A stretch of DNA of 64,000 bases from Glandiceps talaboti (taxonomy: Eukaryota; Hemichordata; Enteropneusta; Spengelidae), in NCBI RefSeq assembly GCF_964340395.1, contig NC_135571.1, forward strand, positions 14,854,721-14,918,720, in the 5' to 3' direction. The notes below the pieces were generated by a model. It was not told the DNA's origin, did not search any database, and saw only the letters and a program-made list of their open reading frames with translations. Shown here piece by piece: positions 41,701-46,924 of this stretch. Position numbers and translations under genes: made by a program. Position 1 is the first letter of the stretch. Each line of letters begins with the position of its first letter.

Positions 41701-44700
41701 CGAGCGTAGTCAACAGGTGAATAAAACTCAACAGCATTGTGAAAAAATACATTGCTGGTGGTTGTAATAGACATAAGGAAACAAAAACTACACTCTACAT
41801 GTCTTATTAACCAACATTTACCGATATTTACTCACACTTTCTGACTAATTGGCAGTGTCTGTGGGTATAAATGCTAAAATATGATCTCCCCATATTATGG
41901 CAAAATAAATCAAAAAGGCTAGACTAGATATATATAAACACTCGTAATGTCGCGTCTTTCACATTCATTGACTTTTATTTATCTGATTTTTTATTATTTG
42001 CCGACAAGAAGCATTACGATACCGTCGTGACGTTTGACGGCATCCCCGGGCCAAGGACGGCATATTTTAACCCAATCGTACTCGCGTTGCCTTTTGAACA
42101 GTGCATTTAACAACAAAGTAAACATATTTCATCTCGAATAAATAAACTAGCTATTAGAATACCAATGGGAAACTTCAAGAAGGCGTATCGGGACATGTGC
42201 CACAGTATATTTGTTGGTCCCATAATACACTAATTGATTCGATTTGCTCCCAGCATATGGAAGTACGCTCCGAGTCATTGCATCATGTAAATGGAACTGT
42301 GACCGACCTAATTTTGTTGTCCATATATAAAATGAGACTGACCTGTAAATTTTTCACAGTTTTCGTTGTGGTCTTGTATTGTCACATGTTTGGCTTGTGA
42401 ACACAAGTTTACATCTATTATTGTCTAGGGCGTAATACTCTAGTCCGAGTCTGAAACCCATATAAAACCTAAGAAACTCTTATTCGGATCGGACAGAACA
42501 GAAGTAGGTCTCATCGACTTGTTGGGGACTCGAATTATTGCTTGTTTTTATCACGGTATACAGGTGATTATTATATATCGGTAGAGGGGTAGTGTTGTCA
42601 AGTTTTGTGCAGTCACCGCGGCCGCGGCAGTAAGCTTATACTAGGATAGTTCCGCCGATCAAAGCTGAAGCAGTGTATGTACAATGTACGTATGGAATCG
42701 GGAGAGCACAGCGCACATTCGTGTCGGGTTAAATTTATCCACGTGTTGATGTAATCCATATTTATCAATCAGATATATTGTAAAATTCTTCAAGCCGTAC
42801 AGAAATAACGTCTCTAACTTCAAAGCAAACCCTGAGAAACTGGACCGGACGTGGCTAGCCAAGTATCTAGTTGCAGGCTTTCTTTCATAACCATGTGCTG
42901 GGGTCACGACCTTGATTGCCGACGTCAATATTGTCCAATCATATTTAATATCATGAACACATCGCGATATTTGATTTGTTGGTTTCCTAAACTGTATACT
43001 TCGAATACCATGATTCGTTACAGAATTCTTCTAATGAATATTAAATAGGCCGCTTGTTGCATTAAATTAAGTGATATCACAACAAGGGAAACCATACAAG
43101 TGTTCTTCCAGACGAGTTGCTAAAGTCATGTAAATGACAACACTAAACTCACGAAATTTCCTCAATTCTTTACAATTTTATTGCTGATAATATGGCAATC
43201 TAATAGCTAGTATATTTATTCAAGATAAATATGTTTACTTTGTTGCTAAATGCGCCGTTCAAAAGGCGACATCAGTGAGTATAGTCGAGTATAGTGGGCT
43301 ATAATATGCTGTCGACGCCATGCCTGTTGAAGATATTGTAATGCTTCTCCTCGGCAAATAATAAAAAAAATCAGATAAATAAATTGAAACATGCGAGCCA
43401 CATTACAAGTGTTTATGTATATCTACACTGTAGTCTAGCCGTTTTGATTTTTTTTGCCATAATATGGGGAGATCATATTTTAGCATTTATACCCACAGAC
43501 ACTGCCAATTAGTCAGAAAGTGTGAGTAAATATCGGTAAATGTTGGTTAATAAGACATGTAGAGTGTAGTTTTTGTTTCCTGATGTCTATTACAACCACC
43601 AGCAATGTATTTTTTCACAATGCTGTTGAGTTTTATTCACCTGTTGACTACGCTCGTCATAGGCTACGTGCTAACCATGTCTCCTTATGACGTCATAAAA
43701 TCCCATGGTCTAGGTGGGACCGGAAATACCCGAAAACTCTTGAAGTAAATCCGAAGGGAAGTGACTGAAAAAAGGTCATTTTAAGGTGTTTGCAGACGCT
43801 TTTGAAAAGTTTTAAAACCAGAATGCATTTCACAAACATGTCGTCTAGCAAATTAGCGATAGTGAATCTGAGCATTTTGAATCACCTTTAAGTTCTTTTA
43901 TAAACTATCCAATAGTATGAAGATTACCATTACAAAACCTTCAAGTTCACTTTTGCCCCAAAGTGTAAGATAAGTGAAGCACTGATTGTGAAACAGCCAA
44001 ACACTTACATGGCATGTGCTGTAACTAGTGTGGTAGCTAGGAAATACATGTATTATATGTATAATTTTATGTATAGTTATGTTTGAACCCTTACTTTTTC
44101 GAGCTTTTTCGTCTGTTTTTGGGCCTTTTTTTCGTTCCGACGTTTAACCCGAATCAAACGCTACAATTCCTCTAACGCAAATGCAAATAGACGGAAGCGA
44201 TTCAGATCTGTATCGTAAAGTTGGGTGGATTTTTCTGCTAAATTACGCCTTACCTGGCACAATATCGGACATTTCCTAACTCCAACATTAATTACGGAGC
44301 CTTCAAGACCAAAGAAGTGTTCAGAGGTACCCCAATTCCGTCAAAATCGGCAAATGTAGCAAGGCATGCAGCATTTTGAAACGGGTAGTACGCTGACCCC
44401 TCGCTCACGTTTTCAATGTAGTCTCATCTATTTGCATTTGCATTAGAGGAATTGTAGCGTTTGATTCGGGTTAAACGTCGGAACGAAAAAAGGCCCAAAA
44501 ACAGACGAAAAAGCTCTCAAAATCACATCAAACGCTACAATTATTGCAGCTATGACTATGGGTGCCTCATACATGTAGTATGCCCATTATTAACCCGAAA
44601 TACAAACTGCATTTGGATCAAGCCAAAAATATAATGTTACAGTTTGGAGTAATTACACTGTCAGTATAATTACTCCAACGTTACTAGTCGTTACAGAGAT

Positions 44701-45086
44701 TCTGAACGTTGTGTACCACATCCTTTTATAAACGGAAATATACACGTATATCTGAAAATGTCAACAACACACAGTGTAAGTTACTGTAACGATTACTTCA
44801 AATGAAATCTACAGATTGTGAACTGTAGAATAAAATGTGACATAGATCAAAGTAATGGTGAAACAATCTGCCATGATATTATGATGTTGACAACGCTCAG
44901 CTGACACAAATAAATTGAATTATCCAAATTCTCGTTACATTATACGTACGTCAACAACATCAACTAGAGACATTTCAACTCGTACAAACCTGTTAGGTGA
45001 TTGGGTTCTATTCCCGACGAGATGTCCAGTCCACAGACGACAAAATAGTCTGCAAATCTGGTCTGTGTCTGGGTTGTGTTGCTCAT
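7378..45086 (-). CDS. DENND5: DENND5 orthologue (DENN-domain Rab GEF), N-terminal 705 codons in eight exons, 3' part outside window
   Basis: DENND5 proteins are guanine-nucleotide exchange factors for Rab GTPases (Rab39 in vertebrates) and bind Rab6 on Golgi/endosomal membranes; this role is family knowledge, not seen here. Eight exons on the minus strand join with GT-AG splice sites and consistent phases (1,0,1,0,0,1,2,0). In order they hold the [13 protein letters not shown]-terminus (residues 10-21), [10 protein letters not shown] before CMPKGLSF (about 60-77), [14 protein letters not shown] (uDENN/cDENN, in exon 3), the cDENN core [16 protein letters not shown] (exon 4), [13 protein letters not shown] and REQMQNFDK (dDENN, exon 5), FLETQMFA (exon 6), [10 protein letters not shown] (exon 7) and AQWRRKDRQ (exon 8). 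This order matches animal DENND5A/B with no missing block. The linker in exon 5 (about residues 365-440) is poorly conserved. The expected next segment, and the RUN and PLAT domains, are not in the window. Introns run from 0.9 to 12 kb and are mostly satellites and transposons. DENND5A versus B cannot be called; invertebrates usually have one gene. Confidence 0.95.
7440..7655. repeat. Roughly 60-bp tandem repeat that includes the exon 8 splice acceptor
   Basis: Three copies of CTTACTTTT-AGTCGTGGACTAG plus a partial fourth (starts near 7450, 7508, 7572 and 7635). On the minus strand each reads CTAG followed by TCCACGACT, which is the true exon 8 acceptor plus its first coding bases. Only the copy at 7469 leads into the AQWRRK coding sequence. 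Confidence 0.85.
7656..16114. repeat. 38-bp satellite array, about 220 copies, with higher-order repeats
   Basis: The 38-bp unit contains GGTAAATGTAAGACCATAGT and GATACCATATCTATA. Copies vary at a few positions (CCATAG/CCAAAG/CCACAG; TAATTGG/TAGCTGG/TGTAATTGG). Rare variants recur at fixed spacing, showing large duplications inside the array. It fills most of DENND5 intron 7. One frame gives a repetitive 96-residue open frame that is an array artefact. Confidence 0.97.
16226..16572. mobile_element. Roughly 350-bp MITE with long inverted repeats
   Basis: The left arm, from AAATGGCC through GAGGATTTACTATTTATTTT and ATCATGGCTT, is matched in reverse by the right arm ending AGTAAATCCTC, CATGTGGCCATTT. 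The arms extend about 150 bp inward, including TTTGTAACTCAATAAATTGC against its diverged complement. No coding capacity. It ends about 25 bp from the DENND5 exon 7 donor. Confidence 0.8.
16596..16743 (-). CDS. DENND5: DENND5 exon 7 (residues 626-674)
   Basis: The acceptor is CCCTTAG at 16744 and the donor AG|GTAAGT at 16595. After the split Gly the exon reads [20 protein letters not shown] then [20 protein letters not shown] and LTKPVMSQ. It aligns with the vertebrate segment containing DHTAI-PHLLDMKI and FPKLQSDVL. It ends in phase 2, matching exon 8. Its acceptor and first roughly 30 bases are duplicated just upstream, and a 350-bp MITE ends 25 bp beyond its donor. Confidence 0.9.
16711..16830. 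repeat. Two-copy tandem duplication spanning the exon 7 acceptor
   Basis: A roughly 60-bp block (AGTAGCTCTACGAATTATCA then AGTGACCTAAGGGTATACAA) is followed by a second copy with a few changes. On the minus strand this gives a real acceptor at 16744 and a decoy acceptor at 16802, both followed by GTCACTTGATAATT. Confidence 0.85.
16831..18020. repeat. 58-bp minisatellite in intron 6, interrupted by a transposon
   Basis: About six copies of a 58-bp unit containing AGCTAATGATGTATCTCAAC and ACAGACTATAGGGCTAGGAG. The run is split at the word ACTATAGGG by the element at 17060-17907. The last copy decays into the region just below exon 6. Confidence 0.9.
17060..17907. mobile_element. 848-bp TA-flanked terminal-inverted-repeat element
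   Basis: The termini CACTCACTGTCGCAGTTTTC and the reverse complement of CACTCACTGTCGTAGTTTTC are flanked on both sides by TA. Removing it restores the minisatellite word ACTATAGGG, which gives the exact empty site. TA duplication fits the Tc1/mariner superfamily. The interior has open frames of 60-76 codons on both strands without any recognised transposase motif, so it is probably non-autonomous. Confidence 0.8.
18043..18277 (-). CDS. DENND5: DENND5 exon 6 (dDENN, residues 548-625)
   Basis: The acceptor is TATTTTAG at 18278 and the donor G|GTGAGT at 18042. The exon reads [34 protein letters not shown], then [15 protein letters not shown] and [15 protein letters not shown]. The family pattern SFLSDQP...[15 protein letters not shown] and the V.F..R.D segment are both present. 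The exon ends in phase 1, matching exon 7. The 58-bp minisatellite of intron 6 begins about 30 bp beyond the donor. Confidence 0.94.
18288..19320 (+). mobile_element. Dispersed non-autonomous family, copy B
   Basis: It starts with ACCACCATTGGCATTGTTAC (with a short tandem duplication of the start), continues through GGCTGTTGCTATGGGC repeats and TAATTTGCATATCACTGA repeats, and ends with TTTTTGACTTTAAGTTTTTA, a CA/CG microsatellite and TTTAGCACTACTGAACCTTA. Same layout as copies A and D. Located in DENND5 intron 5. Confidence 0.7.
19157..19244. repeat. CA/CG microsatellite
   Basis: An alternating purine-pyrimidine tract, (CA)n with an internal (CG)n run, potentially Z-DNA forming. Part of dispersed copy B. 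Confidence 0.92.
19384..20218. repeat. 50-bp satellite, about 17 copies
   Basis: Unit of 50 bp (some 46 bp, lacking ATAT) with ACATATTTATCAAGTCACAG and AGCTATACCGGTATATAGCC. The core TATACCGGTATA is a perfect palindrome, broken in copies reading ATACCAGTAT. Lies in DENND5 intron 5, about 190 bp from the exon 5 donor. Confidence 0.95.
20413..21024 (-). CDS. DENND5: DENND5 exon 5 (end of cDENN, linker, start of dDENN; residues 344-547)
   Basis: The acceptor is TTGATAG at 21025 and the donor AAG|GTAATT at 20412, giving 204 codons, phase 0 at both ends. It begins [20 protein letters not shown], matching the family's CFVDIDN and EELPQFP motifs. A low-conservation linker of roughly 75 residues follows, then a KRTGV motif and [30 protein letters not shown] and REQMQNFDK of the dDENN module. 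The linker shares little visible identity with vertebrates and is rich in N, S and D. Four copies of a 15-bp repeat occupy the region just upstream of the acceptor. Confidence 0.95.
21035..21091. repeat. 15-bp repeat beside the exon 5 acceptor
   Basis: Four copies of a 15-bp AATCAATCAATAAC-type unit end about 10 bp from the DENND5 exon 5 acceptor. On the coding strand they form a T-rich TTGTTATTGATTGA tract, so they occupy the usual branch-point and polypyrimidine position. Confidence 0.85.
21300..21948. repeat. C-rich CCACTCTCCATCCACC degenerate minisatellite
   Basis: Strong strand asymmetry (C/T/A on plus, almost no G) with a degenerate 13-18 bp CCACTCTCCATCCACC unit. It fills most of DENND5 intron 4 and begins about 20 bp below the exon 4 donor. 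The long open frames on both strands are composition artefacts. Confidence 0.9.
21967..22154 (-). CDS. DENND5: DENND5 exon 4 (cDENN core, residues 281-343)
   Basis: The acceptor is GATTACAG at 22155 and the donor GAG|GTCAGT at 21966. The exon completes the split Asp codon and encodes [38 protein letters not shown] and [20 protein letters not shown], ending LPNE. This is the most conserved part of the cDENN module ([24 protein letters not shown]). The flanking introns carry a C-rich minisatellite that starts about 20 bp below the donor and a TACA microsatellite about 85 bp above the acceptor. Confidence 0.95.
22239..22638. repeat. TACA tetranucleotide microsatellite
   Basis: Nearly 400 bp of (TACA)n with a few CACACAGACACA interruptions that recur (near 22352, 22466 and 22532), suggesting internal duplication. 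DENND5 intron 3. The CMYV- and YIHT-repeat open frames here are artefacts. Confidence 0.96.
22640..23254. other. Unique intronic stretch
   Basis: AT-rich single-copy DNA in DENND5 intron 3, with a short CACACGCACGCATGCATGCA tract at about 23025-23066 and an ACATGTACATGTACATGT tract near 23145-23165. No exon or element recognised. Confidence 0.5.
23255..23822 (+). mobile_element. Dispersed non-autonomous family, copy C (3' end only)
   Basis: It matches copy A from the AAGACTCTTTATCATGT block through GGTTTTTGACTTTAAGTCGT, a 60-bp CA tract and ATAGCAATACTGAACCTCAG. It shares with copy A the roughly 230-bp block that copies B, D and E lack, so A and C form a subfamily. 5' truncated. Confidence 0.75.
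23823..24260. other. Unique intronic stretch
   Basis: Single-copy AT-rich DNA in DENND5 intron 3; nothing recognised. Confidence 0.5.
24262..24690. repeat. 28-bp and 18-bp minisatellite directly below the exon 3 donor
   Basis: About six 28-bp units (CACTTATTAACATACCAACT...) pass into about fifteen 18-bp units, the shorter lacking the TTATTAA part. On the coding strand the 18-bp unit reads GTGAGTATAAGTTGGTAT, so each copy carries a GTGAGT that looks like a 5' splice site. The frame of exon 3 runs on through it as an SISWYV repeat. Confidence 0.95.
24709..25342 (-). CDS. DENND5: DENND5 exon 3 (uDENN and start of cDENN, residues 70-280)
   Basis: The largest exon of the window has 211 codons plus one base. 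The acceptor is CTTGTAG at 25343 and the donor GTAAGA at 24708. Motifs in order: [34 protein letters not shown] (the uDENN beta-strand core), [45 protein letters not shown] and [16 protein letters not shown] (start of the cDENN Rab-binding module). All are strongly conserved in DENND5A/B. The reading frame stays open past the donor into an 18-bp minisatellite, so naive ORF calling gives 304 codons; the intronic (SISWYV)n part is not expected to be in the mature protein. Confidence 0.95.
25466..26008. repeat. 44-bp minisatellite, 12 copies
   Basis: The 44-bp unit (two copies 45 bp) contains TTGTCGACAGCCCTGATCTG and ACACTGGTACATTTTGTATA. Two central copies have TTGTTGACA, breaking the TGTCGACA palindrome. 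DENND5 intron 2, about 125 bp from the exon 3 acceptor. All three minus frames are open (up to 201 codons), an artefact of a stop-free unit. Confidence 0.95.
26212..26692. mobile_element. Nested-hairpin MITE, copy 1
   Basis: The left end has AATAATTGTAGCGTTTGATG, then TTTTTTTCGTTCCGATGTTT and the inverted word GCTACAATTCC. The right half holds GGAATTTGTAGCGTTTGC and GTTTAACATCAGAACAAAAA. The middle (TTCCTAACTCCATCATTAAT, TACGGAGCCTTCAAGACC) is nearly the same as in the copy at 44095-44545. Each end is itself an inverted repeat. No coding capacity. DENND5 intron 2. Confidence 0.75.
26693..28500. other. Unique stretch of DENND5 intron 2
   Basis: Single-copy DNA with somewhat more CpG than the flanks. 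Short open frames (60-99 codons) on the minus strand show no recognised motif or splice partner. It could hide an alternative first exon or degraded element, but I see nothing firm. Confidence 0.45.
28500..28770 (+). mobile_element. Possible LTR end with primer-binding-site-like sequence
   Basis: An AATAAA at about 28500, a stretch ending CCATATTACA, then TGGGTGCAGCGATTTCTTGG resemble the 3' edge of a Ty3/gypsy-type LTR followed by a primer binding site. The LTR start and the internal coding region are not visible, and the 55-bp satellite follows at once. Weak assignment. Confidence 0.25.
28772..37216. repeat. 55-bp satellite array, about 153 copies, with higher-order repeats
   Basis: The 55-bp unit includes CTGTAGTACTTGTAAAGTTA and ATAGAGGGACTGTTGTAACT. 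Variants alternate at CTGTACAGTTAC/CTGTAGAGTTAT, ACTGTTATAG/ACTATTATAG and rare ATACAAGGAC or GTACATGTAAAG. The rare variants recur every 26-28 units. It occupies most of DENND5 intron 2 and ends about 70 bp from the exon 2 donor. No open frame. Confidence 0.97.
37288..37397 (-). CDS. DENND5: DENND5 exon 2 (residues 33-69)
   Basis: The acceptor is TCCACAG at 37398 and the donor GTATGT at 37287. The exon completes the split Gly codon and encodes [20 protein letters not shown], then [16 protein letters not shown]. In vertebrate DENND5 the same place reads a PL-R basic stretch, KVLA, PENV and NPFD-DAVGM directly before the CMPKGLSF segment, as here. The aromatic residue usual before NPFD is replaced (DH instead of EW), a small family deviation. 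The exon sits only about 70 bp from the edge of the 8.4-kb 55-bp satellite in intron 2. Confidence 0.93.
37398..37925. other. Unique stretch of intron 1
   Basis: AT-rich DNA between exon 2 and a LINE fragment, with a short GT microsatellite at 37475-37490. Nothing else recognised. Confidence 0.5.
37930..38236 (+). mobile_element. LINE reverse-transcriptase fragment, left part
   Basis: Translation gives [18 protein letters not shown] and, after frame breaks, [20 protein letters not shown] then [14 protein letters not shown]. These are the C-terminal RT (thumb) motifs of CR1/Jockey-like non-LTR retrotransposons (YLGV...LKWN-H, LVR--LEY---VWDP, K-LE--QRRA-RF). Frames are broken, so it is dead. 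Copy D of the dispersed family interrupts it and the frame resumes at 39745. Confidence 0.75.
38237..39740 (+). mobile_element. Dispersed non-autonomous family, copy D, inserted in a LINE
   Basis: It starts AAAATAGCGCCAATGGCATT, has at least five GGCTGTTGCTATGGGC-type roughly 110-bp repeats, then TAATTTGCATATCACTGATG repeats, and ends ATAGCACTACTGAACCTTAT. LINE coding sequence lies on both sides, which defines its boundaries to within about 10 bp. It lacks the 230-bp block of copies A and C. Confidence 0.8.
39745..39911 (+). mobile_element. LINE reverse-transcriptase fragment, right part
   Basis: It reads [20 protein letters not shown], then [20 protein letters not shown]. The SSVT-ML--L-W--L--RR---RL---YKI--GLVAIP pattern follows directly after QRRA-RF in CR1/Jockey-type elements, so this is the continuation of the fragment at 37930-38236. 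Confidence 0.75.
39940..41130. repeat. G-rich dispersed repeat with a roughly 245-bp tandem module
   Basis: It opens with GTAGACCATTCAATATCC and a 22-base G run. From 40430 to 41010 a roughly 245-bp module (TTTCATAGCATCTTGACAGT, GAACTTTGATTTGAG, a G run, CCCCCTAGAAG, AGACACTTTCAGA) occurs about 2.4 times. Several poly-G/poly-C tracts (39969, 40501, 40997, 41103). No coding capacity; class unknown. Confidence 0.7.
41470..43887. mobile_element. 2.4-kb foldback DNA transposon with roughly 700-bp inverted repeats
   Basis: Both ends begin AGGTGATTCAAAATGCTCAG and are flanked by TTAA (41466-41469 and 43888-43891), the target duplication of the piggyBac group; a plain TA duplication is also possible. 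The outer roughly 490 bp of the arms (41470-41960 versus 43400-43887) are nearly identical, including a TGACGTCA site in each. The next roughly 200 bp are clearly more diverged. The central 1 kb has short open frames (67 and 89 codons) with no recognised transposase, so it is probably non-autonomous. It lies in DENND5 intron 1. The identical 60-codon frames in both arms are repeat artefacts. Confidence 0.85.
44095..44545. mobile_element. Nested-hairpin MITE, copy 2
   Basis: The left arm has CGTCTGTTTTTGGGCCTTTT, TTCGTTCCGACGTTTAACCC and AATCAAACGCTACAATTCCT. The right arm is its near-exact reverse complement and extends further to CAAACGCTACAATTATTGCA. The left outer end is about 30 bp shorter than the right. 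It shares its middle with copy 1 at 26212. The TTGTAGCGTTTGAT word occurs in both orientations within the right arm. Confidence 0.85.
44643..44680. repeat. Near-perfect 35-bp palindrome
   Basis: TTGGAGTAATTACA and its complement (one mismatch) flank CTGTCAG. It lies in DENND5 intron 1, about 310 bp below the exon 1 donor. Possible hairpin; function unknown. Confidence 0.7.
44990..45086 (-). CDS. DENND5: DENND5 exon 1 (start codon, residues 1-32)
   Basis: The ATG at 45086-45084 opens a 32-codon exon reading [20 protein letters not shown] and then [12 protein letters not shown], ending with the first base of a Gly codon before a GTTTGT donor at 44989. RFADYFV-CGLD with EP shortly after is the hallmark N-terminus of DENND5 proteins. 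An in-frame TAA lies 9 bases upstream of the ATG, so this start is well fixed. Splice phase 1 matches exon 2 over a 7.6-kb intron. The open frame on the opposite strand across this exon is an antisense shadow. Confidence 0.93.
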
Positions 45087-45560
45087 TGTAACTTAAAATG
45101 TTTTCACAAGGAGGTAATCGTCGTCTTCCTGGTGTCCATTATTATTTTTCCATTATCGCGATATTTCACGAGATTCACGTCTCACATAATACTGAACTCA
45201 ACAAGGTATCAGAAATGTACTACCCGAGCACCGGACATACGCGTTGCGCGTATCATCGGCAACTCCTGTGTCTGCTACAGACATGAGCGTTACCAGTTCT
45301 GTCATGCGCTGTCGTGTGCAATTAAAGGTCAAACCCCACTGTGTAATCTTCCTACAGCTCATGTACGTCGACTGACTGACAGTTATATATTTTTAGCGCT
45401 ATTGCGTTTGATTACGTAATTATTGTTGGTCACCCCATGGATGTATTAGTGACTAATACATCCATGGTCACCCCCACTCCCGGCCCGATCCCCCGTGCAC
45501 CCCCACCCCACTCGTACGTTGATGCAGAGACCACGGTAACGAACAGTAAAACTTAAAAAG
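45087..45560 (-). promoter_or_regulatory. DENND5 5' flank / putative promoter
   Basis: This is the segment upstream of the DENND5 ATG. It is richer in CpG than the surrounding DNA and shows no TATA box at a useful distance. It holds a TTACGTAA octamer at 45412-45419 (the optimum site of PAR-bZIP/CEBP-type factors), a 33-bp palindrome at 45435-45467 and a C-rich block at 45470-45520. The transcription start is unknown; promoter function is inferred from position only. Confidence 0.4.
45435..45467. repeat. 33-bp perfect palindrome upstream of DENND5
   Basis: Two 16-base arms, CCATGGATGTATTAGT and its exact complement, flank a single central base. The copy of GGTCACCC on the left and GGTCACCC on the right form short direct repeats partly overlapping the arm ends. 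It lies about 350 bp upstream of the start codon and could extrude a hairpin or bind a dimeric factor. Confidence 0.85.
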
Positions 45561-45940
45561 TCTTCACACAGAAAGATAGACGGGGAAAGGGAATTTCCTA
45601 GTATATTAAGTTGACATGTATTAACGTATGATTAATAAATACAGTGTATTCTCTGTTTATGCTTTATTTGCATGGTAGTCTTTACCGTTACATGCGTTTT
45701 TGCGTTCAATGTTTACCGCAACTTGGTTACACATCCAGATACATTGTACACAACAAGCCCATATCAAGATGCTTTATACGTACGTACATGCTTTCTCAGT
45801 AGTACAGCGCCACCAACATTCAAGTTAGTCTTTTAGTACACCAACTGACACCAACCATTTGTCAGTTAGTAGATGTTTTACACTGGTTATGGAAATATGT
45901 TAATTTGCACTAATTAATTCAAAGTTGGTAAGCTACAAAC
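45561..45940. other. Unique intergenic stretch
   Basis: Single-copy DNA upstream of the DENND5 5' flank. No feature recognised. Confidence 0.5.
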
Positions 45941-46248
45941 CATCAACATAGCAACTAATATAGAATGCACATCGATACTAAAACCATCAACATAGCAACT
46001 AATATAGAATACACATGGATACTAAAACCATCAACATATCAACTAATATAGAATACACATCGATACTAAAACCATCAACATAGCAACTAATATAGAATGC
46101 ACATCGATACTAAAACCATCAACATAGCAACTAATTAATATAGAATGCACATCGATACTAAAACCATCAACATAGCAACTAATATAGAATACACATCGAT
46201 ACTAAAACCATCAACATAGCAACTTATATAGAATACACATCGATATTA
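45941..46248. repeat. 43-bp minisatellite, 7 copies
   Basis: The 43-bp unit has AAACCATCAACATAGCAACT and CACATCGATACT. One copy has a 4-bp insertion (AATTAATATAG). Non-coding. Confidence 0.93.
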
Positions 46249-46690
46249 AAAGTTGGCTGTTACTTTGTTCAAGATAACTCAACCTATTCTCAGTTAAATA
46301 AATTTATACAAAATCTTTGGTCATCGAACAATGAGGTCAAAATAATATCATAATTAGTTTATTTAGTTGATATCAATATTCAGAGAGAAAATATCATAAC
46401 TAGGCAAAGCCTATAAGCTCACACAGGGTAGATTCATTTGTGACCGGTTGCCTGGGCCAGGGTTGATACACTTGATTTGGGTCATTTTCCAGGGGTATTG
46501 TTGACCATCAAAATTTATTTTATTGAATGACATGTAATTCTCTGACATGGACGAGAAGTAATTAACAAGGTCTCTCACATCATAGCCATTAATAGCCATT
46601 CAAATTTTATATTTTTTGCCGTAATGGGTAGAGTGGGAGTATGGATGCAACTCTCACGCTCGTAAACGCATACACAATACATTTATTTTG
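46249..46690. other. Unique intergenic stretch
   Basis: AT-rich DNA with a 62-codon minus-strand open frame that shows no recognised motif. Nothing else seen. Confidence 0.45.
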
Positions 46691-46830
46691 CCGCTATTTT
46701 GCCAGAAATTTCACCTTCGGCATGTAGTGTGTAACCCCTGTATATATTATGTAAGTTTGTCGTACAACATCCATAAACGTAAAGAAATTAATTCCAAACT
46801 CTTGATTGATGTGAATATGAAATCATAGAG
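46690..46830. repeat. Duplicated roughly 100-bp module, copy 1
   Basis: GTGTAACCCCTGTATATATT and AATTCCAAACTCTTGATTGA align in the same order with GTGTACAACCCCTGTGTACG and AACTCCGAACTTTTGATTGG at 47888-47980. The two copies flank the LINE fragment at 46925-47690. Confidence 0.55.
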
Positions 46831-46924
46831 AGTGGTAGCCCCCCCCCCCCCATTGTCTATGGTGGAATCTATCATATATACTATATGCTGGATGTTTAAT
46901 CACTTCGTTTACGAATAAGAAAAA

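Noticed and set aside
41482-43875. Two identical 60-codon frames as duplicated genes
   Set aside because: They are the inverted-repeat arms of the foldback transposon; no known domain.
44997-45419. 140-codon plus-strand open frame
   Set aside because: Antisense to DENND5 exon 1 and its 5' flank; the minus strand has the family motif and splice site.
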